Source of the DNA: Phyllobacterium chamaecytisi
Lineage (GTDB): Bacteria > Pseudomonadota > Alphaproteobacteria > Rhizobiales > Rhizobiaceae
NCBI RefSeq assembly: GCF_020164455.1
Contig: NZ_JAIQWW010000003.1
Location: 124,001 to 188,000 of the forward strand
DNA length: 64,000 bases
Reading direction: 5' to 3'
Under the pieces are notes generated by a model, which was not told where the DNA came from, did not search any database, and was given only the letters and a program-made list of their open reading frames with translations. Shown piece after piece: positions 1 to 10,945 of the stretch; the stretch's first letter is position 1, and each line of letters opens with the position of its first letter. Made by a program: the position numbers and the translations under genes.

Positions 1-43
1 ATTGTGCGGATATCCACGGTTGTTCTCCTAGAATTTTTTCCGG

Positions 44-2365
44 CTATTTCTTGCGCAACGCATCTGCCAGAGCTGCGCCGAAAGCGCCTTGTGGCGAAGG
101 TTGCGGCTTCTGGCCGCCTGACGCAGGAGCCGCCGTGCGCGATGGCTTGTCAACGGGACGGGGACCGCGTGACGACTCGCTTCCCCCGCCATCCTTGCGC
201 ATTGTCAGGCTGATGCGATTGCGTTTGGGATCGACATCGACAACGCGTACTTTGACGACATCCCCAGCCTTGACGACTTCGTGTGCGTCTTTGACAAAGC
301 GATCCGCCAATTGCGACAGGTGAACAAGGCCGTCCTGGTGCACGCCGATATCGACAAACGCACCGAAGGCGGCAACATTGGTAACCGTTCCCTCCAAGAG
401 CATTCCGGGCTTCAGATCCTTTATGTTGTCGATGCCGTCGGCAAACGACGCCGTTTTGAATTCCGGCCGGGGATCTCGGCCAGGCTTTTCCAGTTCAGCA
501 ATGATATCCCGCACTGTCGGCAGGCCAAAGCGTTCATCGACGAAGACGCGGGGGTCAAGCGCCTTCAATGCGCTGCTGTCACTCATCAGTGACCTGACAT
601 CGCGACCGCAAGCGCTGACGATCTTCTTGGCAACACCATAGGCTTCCGGATGCACCGCGGACGCATCCAGCGGTTCGGTGCCGCCGGGAATGCGCAGGAA
701 GCCGGCGCATTGTTCAAAGGCGCGCGGCCCGAGGCGTGCGACTTTCAGGAGGTCGCGACGGGTTTTGAATGGGCCAACCTCGTCGCGATGGGCGATAATC
801 GCTTCAGCAAGTGAAGCACCGAGGCCGGAAATGCGTGCAAGCAAAGAAGCCGAAGCGGTGTTGAGATCAACGCCGACGGCGTTGACCGCATCTTCGACCA
901 CGCCTTCGAGCGAACGTGCAAGACGGTACTGGTCGACATCGTGCTGGTACTGGCCGACGCCGATGGATTTTGGCTCAATCTTGACGAGTTCCGCCAGCGG
1001 ATCCTGCAAGCGACGGGCAATGGAGACGGCGCCGCGAAGCGACACGTCAAGCCCCGGGAATTCGGCAGCCGCAGTGGCCGATGCGGAATAGACCGAAGCT
1101 CCGGCTTCACTGACGATCACTTTCAGCGGTTTGGGCGGCGGCATGTCTGCCAACATATCGGCGACGAGACGTTCGGTCTCGCGACTCCCGGTGCCGTTGC
1201 CAATCGCGATAAGTTCGATCTTGTGCCTGACAACGAGCTTTGCCAGCTCGGCCTGTGTTCCGCGCACATCATTACGCGGCGGGAAGGGGTACACGGTCGT
1301 GGTGTCGAGAAGCTTGCCTGTGCCGTCGATGACAGCAACCTTCACGCCTGTACGAATGCCTGGATCGAGACCCATCGTTGCGCGCGAGCCTGCTGGCGCG
1401 GCCAACAGCAAATCTTTCAGATTGCGGGCGAAGACGTGGATTGCTTCTTCCTCGGCGCGTTCACGCAACGCGGTCATAAGATCGACGGAGAGATTGAGCG
1501 AGAGGCGAATACGCCATGTCCAGCGTACCACCTCCATCAACCAGTTGTCGGCTGCAGCACCATTGGCGTGGACTGAATAGGCATCGGCGATCATTCGCTC
1601 GACTGGTTTAGTCGCGGCGTTGTCTTCAGCATCGACTTCAAGGTCGAGCGACAGCACCTCTTCGTTGCGGCCCCGGAGCATAGCCAGAGCCCGGTGGCTC
1701 GGCACAATTGCCCAGCGCTCAAAATGATTGAAGTAGTCTGAAAACTTCGCTCCGACGTCCTGCTTGCCGTCTATTACCTTGGCACGGAGAACCGCGCGAT
1801 CTTGCATGTACTTGCGCAGACGACCGACGAGTTCGGCGTTCTCCGAAAAGGTCTCGACAAGAATATCCCGGGCACCTTCGAGCGCAGCCTTCACATCGGG
1901 AACGTCGTCGTTCAGGAAACGCTTGGCCAGCTCGGAAGGAATGGTGCGCCGGTCTGACAAGATTGTTTCCGCCAGTGGGCCAAGCCCGCGTTCGCGGGCA
2001 ATCTCGGCCTTGGTCCGTCGCTTGGGTTTGTATGGAAGGTAGATGTCTTCCAGCTCCGCCTTGGTGACTGCGCCGGCAATCTTGCCTTCAAGATCGTCGG
2101 TCAGCTTGCCCTGGCTGCGGATGGACTCGATGATCGTGTCACGGCGCGCATCGAGTTCGCGCAGATAGATGAGGCGTTCGTCGAGCGTGCGCAGCTGCGT
2201 ATCGTCGAGCCCGCCCGTGACTTCCTTGCGATAGCGGGCAATGAAAGGGACGGTTGCTCCGCCATCGAGAAGTTCTATCGCCGCATTGGCCTGTTCGGGC
2301 CGTGCGTTGATCTCGGCGGCGATGAGACGAGCGATACGGGCGGTGTTGGCAGCACTGGCAGTCAC
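44..2365 (-). CDS. tex: Tex-family RNA-binding transcription accessory protein
   Basis: A 773-residue protein of the usual Tex length. The N-terminal helical Tex region carries the PFIARYRKE and [13 protein letters not shown] signatures near residues 40-120. A YqgF/RNase H-like domain lies near 335-460 ([10 protein letters not shown]). Helix-hairpin-helix repeats lie near 490-570, and a C-terminal S1 domain near 650-720 ([24 protein letters not shown]). The tail is basic and rich in Gly, Pro and Ser. Tex is a cytoplasmic nucleic-acid-binding protein linked to transcription and RNA metabolism; its exact role is not settled. It stands alone at the window edge, facing away from the rep region. 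A gene of this kind on a repABC molecule suggests a chromid. Confidence 0.95.
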   Translation of the reverse strand: MTASAANTARIARLIAAEINARPEQANAAIELLDGGATVPFIARYRKEVTGGLDDTQLRTLDERLIYLRELDARRDTIIESIRSQGKLTDDLEGKIAGAVTKAELEDIYLPYKPKRRTKAEIARERGLGPLAETILSDRRTIPSELAKRFLNDDVPDVKAALEGARDILVETFSENAELVGRLRKYMQDRAVLRAKVIDGKQDVGAKFSDYFNHFERWAIVPSHRALAMLRGRNEEVLSLDLEVDAEDNAATKPVERMIADAYSVHANGAAADNWLMEVVRWTWRIRLSLNLSVDLMTALRERAEEEAIHVFARNLKDLLLAAPAGSRATMGLDPGIRTGVKVAVIDGTGKLLDTTTVYPFPPRNDVRGTQAELAKLVVRHKIELIAIGNGTGSRETERLVADMLADMPPPKPLKVIVSEAGASVYSASATAAAEFPGLDVSLRGAVSIARRLQDPLAELVKIEPKSIGVGQYQHDVDQYRLARSLEGVVEDAVNAVGVDLNTASASLLARISGLGASLAEAIIAHRDEVGPFKTRRDLLKVARLGPRAFEQCAGFLRIPGGTEPLDASAVHPEAYGVAKKIVSACGRDVRSLMSDSSALKALDPRVFVDERFGLPTVRDIIAELEKPGRDPRPEFKTASFADGIDNIKDLKPGMLLEGTVTNVAAFGAFVDIGVHQDGLVHLSQLADRFVKDAHEVVKAGDVVKVRVVDVDPKRNRISLTMRKDGGGSESSRGPRPVDKPSRTAAPASGGQKPQPSPQGAFGAALADALRKK

Positions 2366-2444
2366 GAGGCATTCCCATAAAACATGATCGGGCGGCCAAC
2401 ATAGTGGCGCCCGACCATGACCGCAATCGCCGGGGAGAAATCCC

Positions 2445-3584
2445 TCAGGTCTTTTTCAGCAGCGATTTGGCTTCCTTGATGCCAAGAGCCTCGGGCCGTG
2501 AGCAACTTGTCTTGATGTCGATGAACTTCTTTTCCTCGCCGGAGCGGAGAATGGAGACCATCACATCGACACCGTGCAAGGCGCGCTCCAGCGAACAGCG
2601 TATGTCACGCCCCTGCAGGATTGCGACGGCCATGTCGGCAAGTCCGGCTGTGCGGTAGTTGGCCATCATGCCGGCGGGATGCTTCTGGTTGGGTGTACCG
2701 AAAGGATGCGTCCAGGGCTTGACTGGTTTTGCCTTCTTTCCTGGTTTTGCCAACTTGACTTCACCGCCAAAGAAGTTCGGATCGGGCAGGAAGATCGAGC
2801 CGTCAGTGCCGTAAAGCTCCATATTCGGATGATGGTGAGCCCAGACATCCCAACTGGCTGACAAGGTCACCGAAGCGCCGCTTTCGAAGTCAAGCAGAGC
2901 TTGGATTGTCGTTGGCGTCGTCACCTTTATTGTCTCGCCCCTGCGTGGTTCGCTGGAGATTGTGCGGGTCGGCGTGGCCATCGATGTCAGCGCCGCGACA
3001 CGCCTTATTGGGCCAATGAGGTTGATCAGATTGGCAATGTAGTAAGGGCCAAGATCGAGGATCGGCCCACCACCCGGACGGAAGAAGAAATCAGGATTGG
3101 GATGCCAGTGCTCCATGCCGTGGCTCAACACATGCGCTGTGCCTGAGGTTATGGTGCCGACCTGCCCGTCATCGACCAGTTTGCGTGCCAATTGGTGCGC
3201 ACCGCCGAGATAAGTGTCGGGCGCGCATCCGGCTTTCAGGTTTTTCTTTGCGGCGAGCTTTTGCAATTCCAGCCCGTCCTTCAGCGATAGCGATAACGGC
3301 TTTTCTGAATAGAGATGTTTGCCGGCGGAGAGGATTTGCTTTGAGACGTCAAAGTGCGCGTCCGGGACCGTCAGGTTGACCACGAGATCGATGTCGTCGC
3401 TTGTCAGCAGTGCATCGATGCTACGGGCTTCGATGCCGTATTCTGAGGCACGTCCTGTCGCCGCCGTCTTGTTGATGTCGGCAATGCCACGGACTTCAAT
3501 ACCTTTGAAGAGCGGCGCAAGCCTCAGATAGGTCGTGGATATATTGCCGGCGCCGATGATGCCGATGCCTAATGTCTTGGCCAT
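2445..3584 (-). CDS. Gfo/Idh/MocA-family NAD(P)-dependent oxidoreductase
   Basis: A 379-residue protein. The N-terminal Rossmann fold starts with [17 protein letters not shown]. The family Glu-Lys motif follows ([12 protein letters not shown], near residue 95), then the C-terminal alpha/beta domain typical of Gfo/Idh/MocA enzymes. These oxidise or epimerise sugars, inositols and sugar acids. It is the last gene of the leftward carbohydrate ABC operon, 14 bp after a sugar-isomerase-like gene. The pair probably processes the imported sugar in the cytoplasm. The substrate cannot be read from the sequence. Confidence 0.9.
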   Translation of the reverse strand: MAKTLGIGIIGAGNISTTYLRLAPLFKGIEVRGIADINKTAATGRASEYGIEARSIDALLTSDDIDLVVNLTVPDAHFDVSKQILSAGKHLYSEKPLSLSLKDGLELQKLAAKKNLKAGCAPDTYLGGAHQLARKLVDDGQVGTITSGTAHVLSHGMEHWHPNPDFFFRPGGGPILDLGPYYIANLINLIGPIRRVAALTSMATPTRTISSEPRRGETIKVTTPTTIQALLDFESGASVTLSASWDVWAHHHPNMELYGTDGSIFLPDPNFFGGEVKLAKPGKKAKPVKPWTHPFGTPNQKHPAGMMANYRTAGLADMAVAILQGRDIRCSLERALHGVDVMVSILRSGEEKKFIDIKTSCSRPEALGIKEAKSLLKKT

Positions 3585-3598
3585 GTCGTTTGCTTTCT

Positions 3599-4345
3599 TC
3601 AGAACGCTTTCAGGGTACCGATGGAGCGGCGGGCGAATCGCTCATCGTCCGATGGATTGTCATGTTCCATGATGAAGTACTGCGCCGGCGTATCTCTGAG
3701 TGTTGATGTCAGCGCCTTCCAGTCGACAGTTCCATACCCGACGTCAGCCCAACCATCCTCGTTGGTATTCTGGCCCGGAGCAGCGATATCCTTGACATGC
3801 ACCGCACTGATGCGTGAGCCATAGCTCTCGACCCACTGGAACGGATCGCCGCCGCCGCGGATGATCCAGGCTATGTCGGCTTCCCAGGAGATGCTTGGCG
3901 CTGCATCGAAGATCAGCTTTTGCGGAATAGAGCCATCAGGCAGCGCCTTGAACTCGAAGTCGTGATTGTGCCAGCCGAAGATATATCCGGCTTTGCTGTA
4001 GGTGGCATATGCCGCTTCCAGCCGCTCGCCGAAGGCTGACCAGCCCGCCGCATCGGTAGGGCGAAGGTCCACAGCAAGATGTGGACAATAGATTGCCTTC
4101 ATGCCGAGCGTTCCGGCGATGTCGAGAACCTTCTGCGGTTCCTGTTCAAGGAGATCGATGCTGAAATGGCCCGATGGCATGGTCAGTCCATTGGCATCAA
4201 GTGCGGCCCTCGTTGCCTTGGCGTCGGCATAAACGCCGCCATAGCCTTCGACCTGCGCATAACCATTGCGCTTCAACATTTCGAGCGTCTTGTCGACTGG
4301 CGGAAAATTGCGGGAGCTGTAGAGCTGATAGGAAAAGTCGGTCAC
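3599..4345 (-). CDS. Sugar phosphate isomerase/epimerase family protein (xylose-isomerase-like TIM barrel)
   Basis: A 248-residue AP-endonuclease-2/xylose-isomerase-like TIM barrel. Metal-ligand-type motifs are visible: FGWHNHDFEF, SWEADIAW, AVHVKDIA and FIMEHDNP. The start is GTG at 4345, preceded by GGAGA six bases upstream; the nearby ATG is followed directly by a stop in its frame. It lies between the ABC ATPase gene and the Gfo/Idh/MocA gene in one operon, so it probably isomerises or epimerises the imported sugar or its keto form. The family covers inosose dehydratases, tagatose epimerases and related enzymes, so the reaction is unassigned. Confidence 0.88.
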   Translation of the reverse strand: MTDFSYQLYSSRNFPPVDKTLEMLKRNGYAQVEGYGGVYADAKATRAALDANGLTMPSGHFSIDLLEQEPQKVLDIAGTLGMKAIYCPHLAVDLRPTDAAGWSAFGERLEAAYATYSKAGYIFGWHNHDFEFKALPDGSIPQKLIFDAAPSISWEADIAWIIRGGGDPFQWVESYGSRISAVHVKDIAAPGQNTNEDGWADVGYGTVDWKALTSTLRDTPAQYFIMEHDNPSDDERFARRSIGTLKAF

Positions 4346-4376
4346 TTCATTTCTCCATGATGATGCTTGGGAATTT

Positions 4377-5470
<1,094 letters not shown>

Positions 5471-5474
<4 letters not shown>

Positions 5475-6370
5475 CCTTTAACGGCGCCAGCGGCGATGCC
5501 TCTGACGAAATACTTGCCTGAAAAGAAATAAACGAGGAGCGGCACTGCACCGGTGAGAATGGTCGCAGCCATGTTGACGTTGTATTCCTTCACCCCTTGT
5601 GTCGAGTTGACGATGTTGTTGAGTTGCACGGTCATCGGGAAATTCTTGGTGCCGGCGAAGATCACGCCGAACAGGAAGTCGTTCCAGATGCCGGTCACCT
5701 GGAGGATCACAGCGACGACGAAAATCGGTAGGGACATCGGCAGCATGATTTGCAGGAAGATGCGCCAGAATCCGGCTCCGTCCACGCGTGCCGCCTTGAA
5801 CAGCTCCGGGGGCAGGGAAACGAAGTAATTGCGGAAGAGGAGGGTAAGGATCGGCATGCCGAAGATGGTGTGGATGACGACGACACCCGTCAGAGTTCCG
5901 AAGATGCCGAGTTGTCGCGTGATGATGACGAGGGGATAGAGCATCACCTGATAAGGGATGAAGGCGCCGAAAATCAGCGCCGTGAAGAACAGCTCCGAGC
6001 CTTTGAAGCGCCAGTTGGAGAGGGCGTAGCCATTCACCGAAGCGATGATGATCGAGAGGATCACACTTGGGACCAGAATCTTCATCGAGTTGAAGAAGCC
6101 GACCTTGATACCTTCGCAGTAAAGGCCCGTGCATGCACTGTTCCAGGCCGTCGCCCAAGGTTGGAAGGTGACCTCGACCGGCGGGGAGAAAATGTTGCCC
6201 AGTCGAATCTCGGGCATACCCTTCAGTGAAGTCATAATCATCACATAGAGGGGAATGAGGTAGTAAATAGCTGCCACAAGGAGCGCTGAATAAATCATAA
6301 TCGATGCGGGTGACAGGAAGCGCTTGGGTCGACTTCCTCGCGGCTCGGCGCTGGAGAGGGATGAGCTCAT
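5471..6370 (-). CDS. Carbohydrate ABC importer permease, MalG type
   Basis: About 299 residues from the ATG at 6370, which overlaps the stop of the MalF-type gene by four bases (ATGA); an in-frame longer start exists 51 bp upstream but is less likely. It has six hydrophobic segments. The cytoplasmic EAA loop lies near residues 190-210 (LPPELFKAARVDGAGFWRIF), where it would dock with the ATPase. The C-terminus GIAAGAVKG is typical of MalG-type permeases. It is the second inner-membrane subunit of the LacI-linked sugar importer. Confidence 0.93.
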
Positions 6371-7275
6371 TTCGAGACTTCTCCTTTGCGATACCGGGGC
6401 CGGAATTCCAGCAGCGCCCAAGGTACGAGAATAATGAGCACTGTCGTGAGCATGATCGTCGAGGCGGCGAGGCCCTGACCCAGATTGCCACGCGAGAACA
6501 TCAGATCGTAGACGTATTTCGCGGGGACCTCCGAGGATATGCCTGGCCCGCCATTTGTCAGGGCGACGACGAGATCATAGACCTTGACGATAGTCGCCGA
6601 AATGATGACGAGCGTGGTGATGAAGACCGGTCGCATCATCGGAATGATGATGAAAAGATAGGTTTTCCACGCCGGGATCCCGTCAACGCGCGCTGCCTTC
6701 CAGATTTCATCGTCAATGTTGCGCAAACCCGCGAGCATCAGTGCCATGACAAGGCCCGTGCCTTGCCACAGACCCGCGATCACAATGGCATAGATGGTAA
6801 AACGGCCATCGGTCAGGATAGGGAAAGTGAAGGTTTCAAAACCGAGGTCGCGAACGACCTTCTGCACGCCATAGGCCGGGGTGAGTATCCATTGCCAGAC
6901 AAGGCCGGTAACGATGAACGATAGAGCATGCGGGTAGAGGAATATGGTGCGGAAGGTATTTTCGAAGCGGATTTTCTGATCCATCAATGCAGCGAGAATA
7001 AATCCGAGTACCAGCGAAAAGCTCAAAGACAAAACACCGAAGATAGCGAGGTTCTTAAGGGAAACGGTCCAGCGCGACGTCCGGAAAAGCCGCACATACT
7101 GATCCATCCCGACGAAATCGAGCGTTGGCAGAGAGCGCGAGGATGTAAACGAATAGACAACCGTCCATAATGTGCAGCCGACGAAGACAACAAGCACTGT
7201 GACGATCATCGGCACCGCCGCGATTTTGGCGTTCAGATTGCGTAGGGGGGCAAACGGGCGCCGGCTCCCAGCCAT
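6367..7275 (-). CDS. Carbohydrate ABC importer permease, MalF type
   Basis: About 302 residues from the ATG at 7275, which has GGAG six bases upstream; an in-frame ATG at 7287 is the alternative. The open frame runs further up, but that part overlaps the end of the binding-protein gene and has no permease character. It has six hydrophobic segments and an EAA loop (EIWKAARVDGIPAWKTY). It pairs with the MalG-type subunit to form the inner-membrane channel. Confidence 0.92.
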   Translation of the reverse strand: MAGSRRPFAPLRNLNAKIAAVPMIVTVLVVFVGCTLWTVVYSFTSSRSLPTLDFVGMDQYVRLFRTSRWTVSLKNLAIFGVLSLSFSLVLGFILAALMDQKIRFENTFRTIFLYPHALSFIVTGLVWQWILTPAYGVQKVVRDLGFETFTFPILTDGRFTIYAIVIAGLWQGTGLVMALMLAGLRNIDDEIWKAARVDGIPAWKTYLFIIIPMMRPVFITTLVIISATIVKVYDLVVALTNGGPGISSEVPAKYVYDLMFSRGNLGQGLAASTIMLTTVLIILVPWALLEFRPRYRKGEVSK

Positions 7276-7346
7276 CGAAGTCTCCATTCCTGACACTGGA
7301 TGCCGGACTCGAGAGGCCGGCATCGCTGCTACGGTGGTCGCTCGAG

Positions 7347-8591
7347 TTATTTGGCTTCGCCGATGATCTCGACATAGCGCGCCTGTGCATCCTCGACCGT
7401 CATGCTCTTGTCGGCGAAGAACTCCGTCGTCAGATCTTCGATCTGACCCTGCGTATCGGAGGAGAAAGCCTGTTCGTATGAAGGCAGCACATTGTTGCTG
7501 TCCGCCAATATCTTGATGCCCTTTTGCATGCATGCATTGGCAGTCTGCATGTCGACGTCGCCGCGTATTGGCAGCGAGCCCTTGGCGAGATTAAATGCAA
7601 CCTGCGTCTCCTTGGAGACAAGCATGCTGGCAAGCTTCAGTTGGGCTTTTGTGATCTCGGGGTTCGCGTTTTTCGGAAAATAGAAGGCGTCGCCTCCTGT
7701 ATCGAGGACGGGATGAACCCCGAGGCCCGGAAGGCAGTCATAATCTGTGCCCGCGACCTTTCCGGCCACGCCGAATTCGCCCTGTGCCCAATCGCCCATG
7801 ATTTGCCCTGCGGCTTTTCCCGTTAGAACGAGAGACGTCGCTTCGTTCCACTGCCGTCCGACGTAGCCGGGGTCAGCAAGGTCTCGCGCATCGGCAAAAG
7901 CTTGCCAAACGGCCTTCATTTCGGGACTGCCAGCGGCTTCGGTACTCTTTTCATCCATGATCTTGAGATAGAGGTCCTTGCCGCCAAGGTTGGCCAGCAT
8001 CACGCGGAACACGCCGTCGATCTGCCACGCATCACCGGTCGCAAGCGGGATGATGCCTTTTTCCTTTAGCTTGGGTGCTGCAGCGACGAATTCGTTCCAG
8101 TTTGTGGGGACCGCTGCGCCGGCTTCTTTGAAGGCGTTGGGATTGATCCACATCCATTGCCAGGAATGGATGTTGACCGGAACGCAATAAATCTTGCCCT
8201 CATACTTGCAGGCATCGAGCAGCTTGGCGGGGCGAATAAAATCGGCCCAGCCTTCTTTGGTAGCAAGCTCGGTCAGGTCTGTCATCAACCCGGCCTTGAC
8301 GAGATCTTCGGCATCGCGGCCAGTATTCAACTGGGTGGCACCCATTGGATTTCCGCCAAGAATGCGGCTGACGATGATCGGGCGGGCTGTACTGCCGCTG
8401 CCGGCGATCGCGCCGTCCACCCATTTGTCGCCGCCCAATTTGTCGTAGGATTCGGCGAGAACCTTGGCAGCTGCCGCCTCACCGCCAGAAGTCCACCAGT
8501 GAGTGACTTCCAGGTCAGCAGCACCAGCCTGGCTGGCTGTGAAAAGAAATGTCGACGTGGCAAGAGCGGTCAAGACAGAACGGTAACGCAT
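7347..8591 (-). CDS. Extracellular solute-binding protein, family 1 (carbohydrate ABC importer)
   Basis: 414 residues from the ATG at 8591, which follows a GGGAGGAT ribosome site; the open frame extends 48 codons upstream without protein character. A Sec signal peptide is clear (basic start, hydrophobic stretch, cleavage near SQAGA-A). The mature protein reads like a family 1 sugar-binding protein (LEVTHWWTSGGEAAAAKVLA), as in ThuE and other alpha-glucoside or maltose-type systems. It is the first gene of the leftward operon and faces the LacI regulator. A LacI-type palindrome lies 17 bp before its start. Confidence 0.93.
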   Translation of the reverse strand: MRYRSVLTALATSTFLFTASQAGAADLEVTHWWTSGGEAAAAKVLAESYDKLGGDKWVDGAIAGSGSTARPIIVSRILGGNPMGATQLNTGRDAEDLVKAGLMTDLTELATKEGWADFIRPAKLLDACKYEGKIYCVPVNIHSWQWMWINPNAFKEAGAAVPTNWNEFVAAAPKLKEKGIIPLATGDAWQIDGVFRVMLANLGGKDLYLKIMDEKSTEAAGSPEMKAVWQAFADARDLADPGYVGRQWNEATSLVLTGKAAGQIMGDWAQGEFGVAGKVAGTDYDCLPGLGVHPVLDTGGDAFYFPKNANPEITKAQLKLASMLVSKETQVAFNLAKGSLPIRGDVDMQTANACMQKGIKILADSNNVLPSYEQAFSSDTQGQIEDLTTEFFADKSMTVEDAQARYVEIIGEAK

Positions 8592-8607
8592 CGTATCCTC
8601 CCAAATC

Positions 8608-8619
8608 TGAAACGTTACA
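8608..8619. promoter_or_regulatory. Candidate LacI-family operator before the sugar-binding protein
   Basis: TGAAACGTTACA is an imperfect palindrome with the central CG typical of LacI/GalR operators. It sits 17 bp upstream of the binding-protein ATG. A related site (8827-8840) lies next to the divergent LacI gene. Local repression of the sugar operon is inferred. Confidence 0.5.
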
Positions 8620-8826
8620 GGTAGGCTAGTGTAAAGCGCCATCAAGTGCAATCGCTGAAAGTCAATTTTTTCGAGATTGACGTTGCGGATTTGTTGATTT
8701 GCCAAATAATGCTGTAAATTCAGGGTAATAAACAATTGTGACTATGCTGTGCGATTGCCAAGTGGCGTCAATATCGTCTAGGATCACGTTGTGCCACCAG
8801 CCAAAAAATTCGGATTGCAGTATTTT

Positions 8827-8840
8827 TGTAAAACGATACA
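8827..8840. promoter_or_regulatory. Second candidate LacI-family operator, in front of the regulator gene
   Basis: TGTAAAACGATACA has TGTA/TACA arms around a CG-containing centre. It lies 38 bp upstream of the chosen regulator start. It could serve autoregulation or looping with the site at 8608. Confidence 0.4.
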
Positions 8841-8877
8841 GATACTATCAAAGGAAGGCTTGAACAGCCGATTGAAT

Positions 8878-9936
8878 ATGAAGACGACAGAAGGCGATCA
8901 GAAACCTGTAATCGGTACTGCCGAACCTGTTGAGGGCGAGAGGCCGACGTTGAAGACGATTGCCTTCATGGCCGGCCTTGGTGTCACCACTGTTTCGCGC
9001 GCGCTCAAGGATGCGCCGGAAATTGGCCAGGCGACCAAGAATCGGGTTCAGCTGATCGCCAAGCAGATTGGATACCGGCCCAACCGTGCCGGTGTGCGTC
9101 TTCGCACCGGCAAGACCAATGTCATCAGCCTCGTGCTCAATGCCCAGTCGGAGATCATGGGACTTACCTCAAACATGGTCTATGGAATTTCCGAAGTGCT
9201 GTCGGAGACGCCCTACCATCTGACCGTGACGCCTTATTCGGTGAAAAATGACCCGATGCAGCCAATACGCTACATCGTCGAAACGGGCTCGGCGGACGGG
9301 ATCATCATGTCGCGTACGGAGCCGAATGACCCGCGCGTCCGCTACCTTACAGAACATGGCATTCCGTTCGCTACGCATGGCCGGACAGAGATGGGGATCG
9401 AGCATCCGTTCCATGATTTCGACAACGAGGCCTTCGCCTATCTCTCGGTGAAGAGCTTGTTGGCGAGGGGACGTCGCAGGATCGCCATGCTTGCGGGCCC
9501 GTCGCCTTCGGTCACTTATTACCGGCATCTCCATCGGGGTTTCTCGCGTGCGGTGGAGGAGGGAGGCGCGAGTACGGTTGCTGTGTCCGATATTGATGTC
9601 GATACCTCGCTGGGCCGTATCAGGAACCGGATGGAGGAGATCATGTCAGCCTCAAACCGCCCCGACGGCATTGTCTGCTGTAGTGGCAGCGCGGCCATTG
9701 CTCTGGTTGCAGGTATTGAAGCCGCCGGACTGAAGATTGGCGGGGATGTCGACCTTGTCTCAAAGCAGTCGACCGATGTGCTGCAATGGTTCCGCCCGCA
9801 AATCATCGTGTTCAATGAGGATGTTCGCCATGCCGGACGTGAACTGGCGCGAGCAGTATTGCGAAGGATAGCCGGGGTCGATGCTCGGGAACTACAGAGT
9901 CTCAGTTACCCTGATGAACACGATCTGCGCTCGTGA
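8878..9936 (+). CDS. LacI-family transcriptional regulator
   Basis: About 352 residues from the ATG at 8878; in-frame TTG codons at 8860 and 8872 closer to an AAGGAAGG run are possible starts. The helix-turn-helix and hinge are clear near residues 20-75 (TLKTIAFMAGLGVTTVSRALKDA, then GYRPNRAGVRLRTGKT). A periplasmic-binding-protein-like effector domain follows. Transcribed divergently from the sugar ABC operon, it is the probable repressor of that operon, with the imported sugar or a derivative as inducer. Confidence 0.93.
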   Translation: MKTTEGDQKPVIGTAEPVEGERPTLKTIAFMAGLGVTTVSRALKDAPEIGQATKNRVQLIAKQIGYRPNRAGVRLRTGKTNVISLVLNAQSEIMGLTSNMVYGISEVLSETPYHLTVTPYSVKNDPMQPIRYIVETGSADGIIMSRTEPNDPRVRYLTEHGIPFATHGRTEMGIEHPFHDFDNEAFAYLSVKSLLARGRRRIAMLAGPSPSVTYYRHLHRGFSRAVEEGGASTVAVSDIDVDTSLGRIRNRMEEIMSASNRPDGIVCCSGSAAIALVAGIEAAGLKIGGDVDLVSKQSTDVLQWFRPQIIVFNEDVRHAGRELARAVLRRIAGVDARELQSLSYPDEHDLRS

Positions 9937-9951
9937 AGTGTCACGGATCGT

Positions 9952-10809
9952 TCAGAGTTCCTCCAAGCATAGCTCGAATGTGATGCAGACGGGGTTTTCA
10001 CCACGAAGCAGCTCCCCGCGTGTGACATTGCCCTGGGTGTCGACCATGACGATTTCGACACGTGTTCCGGTTGACTGGCACGTGACGAAGCCTCGGGTAA
10101 CGAAGACTTCGGTTGCGATATCGTCTACTTTGGAACCATCCCCATAGCGTGCGCCGATCAGGCTGCCTATGCCGCCGCGCAATTTTGCTGCGGCGAAGTC
10201 ATGTTTCCGGCAGATCGCCTCCAGTGCAAGGATGATGTCCTCATTTGGGCAAACACGTGCGATCACCGTGCGCGGACCATTGTTGGCGGCAATCGTCGTT
10301 TTTAAAGGTACCGGATGAAAGAGTGTGAAGGCGGTCTCTTCATCGGGCTCCGATACCATTCGCACGTCCTCGACACCCCAGGCAATTGCATGAATGGGCC
10401 GGCTGATGATCGTTTCATGCGGTAGGATATGTCCAGCACCGCGCTTGCCGTCTTGTTCGGTCCAGATGGCATGGCAATGGATAAAAGAGGCGCCGTCACG
10501 CTCGCCGAAGGTAACATTACCGTTCTCAAGCCGCGTTTCGCCAGCTGGCGAGAATAGGTCGCTGTACCAGGCAGCGTGATGCCCGTCCGTCGCAAGCGCC
10601 GGCATAATATAGTGGAATGGATTGAAAGCCCCGCCGGTAAGAACAAGTGAAGCCGCTGTAACGCCGGCCGCCCGAAGCGGCCGGGCAATGGCGTCATTCA
10701 TGCTTTGGCCAGGCTCAAGCGTGAATTCCAGCCGTCGGCCGACGCCCTCAAAACTCTCGAAGCGTTTTAAGCGTGGAGGCCCAGGTTGTCGCAGAAACCG
10801 CTCAGACAC
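9952..10809 (-). CDS. DUF296 (PPC/PCC domain) protein with two copies of the fold
   Basis: 285 residues with a GTG start at 10809. Two PPC-like halves can be seen: the first has SLVLTGGAFNPFHYIMP near 55-70, the second has AAKLRGGIGSLIGARYG near 205-225. PPC domains form trimers and occur in plant AT-hook proteins and in bacterial proteins of unknown role. The gene is divergent from an IclR/acyl-CoA ligase pair with a shared palindrome between them, so a link to acid or acyl-CoA metabolism is plausible but unproven. It ends 15 bp from the convergent LacI gene. Confidence 0.75.
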   Translation of the reverse strand: MSERFLRQPGPPRLKRFESFEGVGRRLEFTLEPGQSMNDAIARPLRAAGVTAASLVLTGGAFNPFHYIMPALATDGHHAAWYSDLFSPAGETRLENGNVTFGERDGASFIHCHAIWTEQDGKRGAGHILPHETIISRPIHAIAWGVEDVRMVSEPDEETAFTLFHPVPLKTTIAANNGPRTVIARVCPNEDIILALEAICRKHDFAAAKLRGGIGSLIGARYGDGSKVDDIATEVFVTRGFVTCQSTGTRVEIVMVDTQGNVTRGELLRGENPVCITFELCLEEL

Positions 10810-10911
10810 CGGTCACCGCCGCAAGCCGTCGCAGGATGAGTAGCATATTATAAATTCCAAATTCCGTTCACAGGCCGCCAAGTTGTGGCATAGTTCCACA
10901 AACGAATAAAA

Positions 10912-10930
10912 TGATCCACAATATGGATCA
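10912..10930. promoter_or_regulatory. Candidate IclR operator (19-bp palindrome)
   Basis: TGATCC-n7-GGATCA is a perfect inverted repeat 16 bp upstream of the IclR-type gene, within the 136-bp space shared with the DUF296 gene. Position and symmetry suggest autoregulation and control of both directions. Confidence 0.45.
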
Positions 10931-10945
10931 ATACGAGGAATTGGG

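Noticed and set aside
5478-6491. A 337-codon open frame overlapping the MalG-type permease on the same strand
   Set aside because: Composition is His/Arg/Pro-rich without membrane segments; the permease frame carries the EAA loop and overlaps its neighbours as expected.
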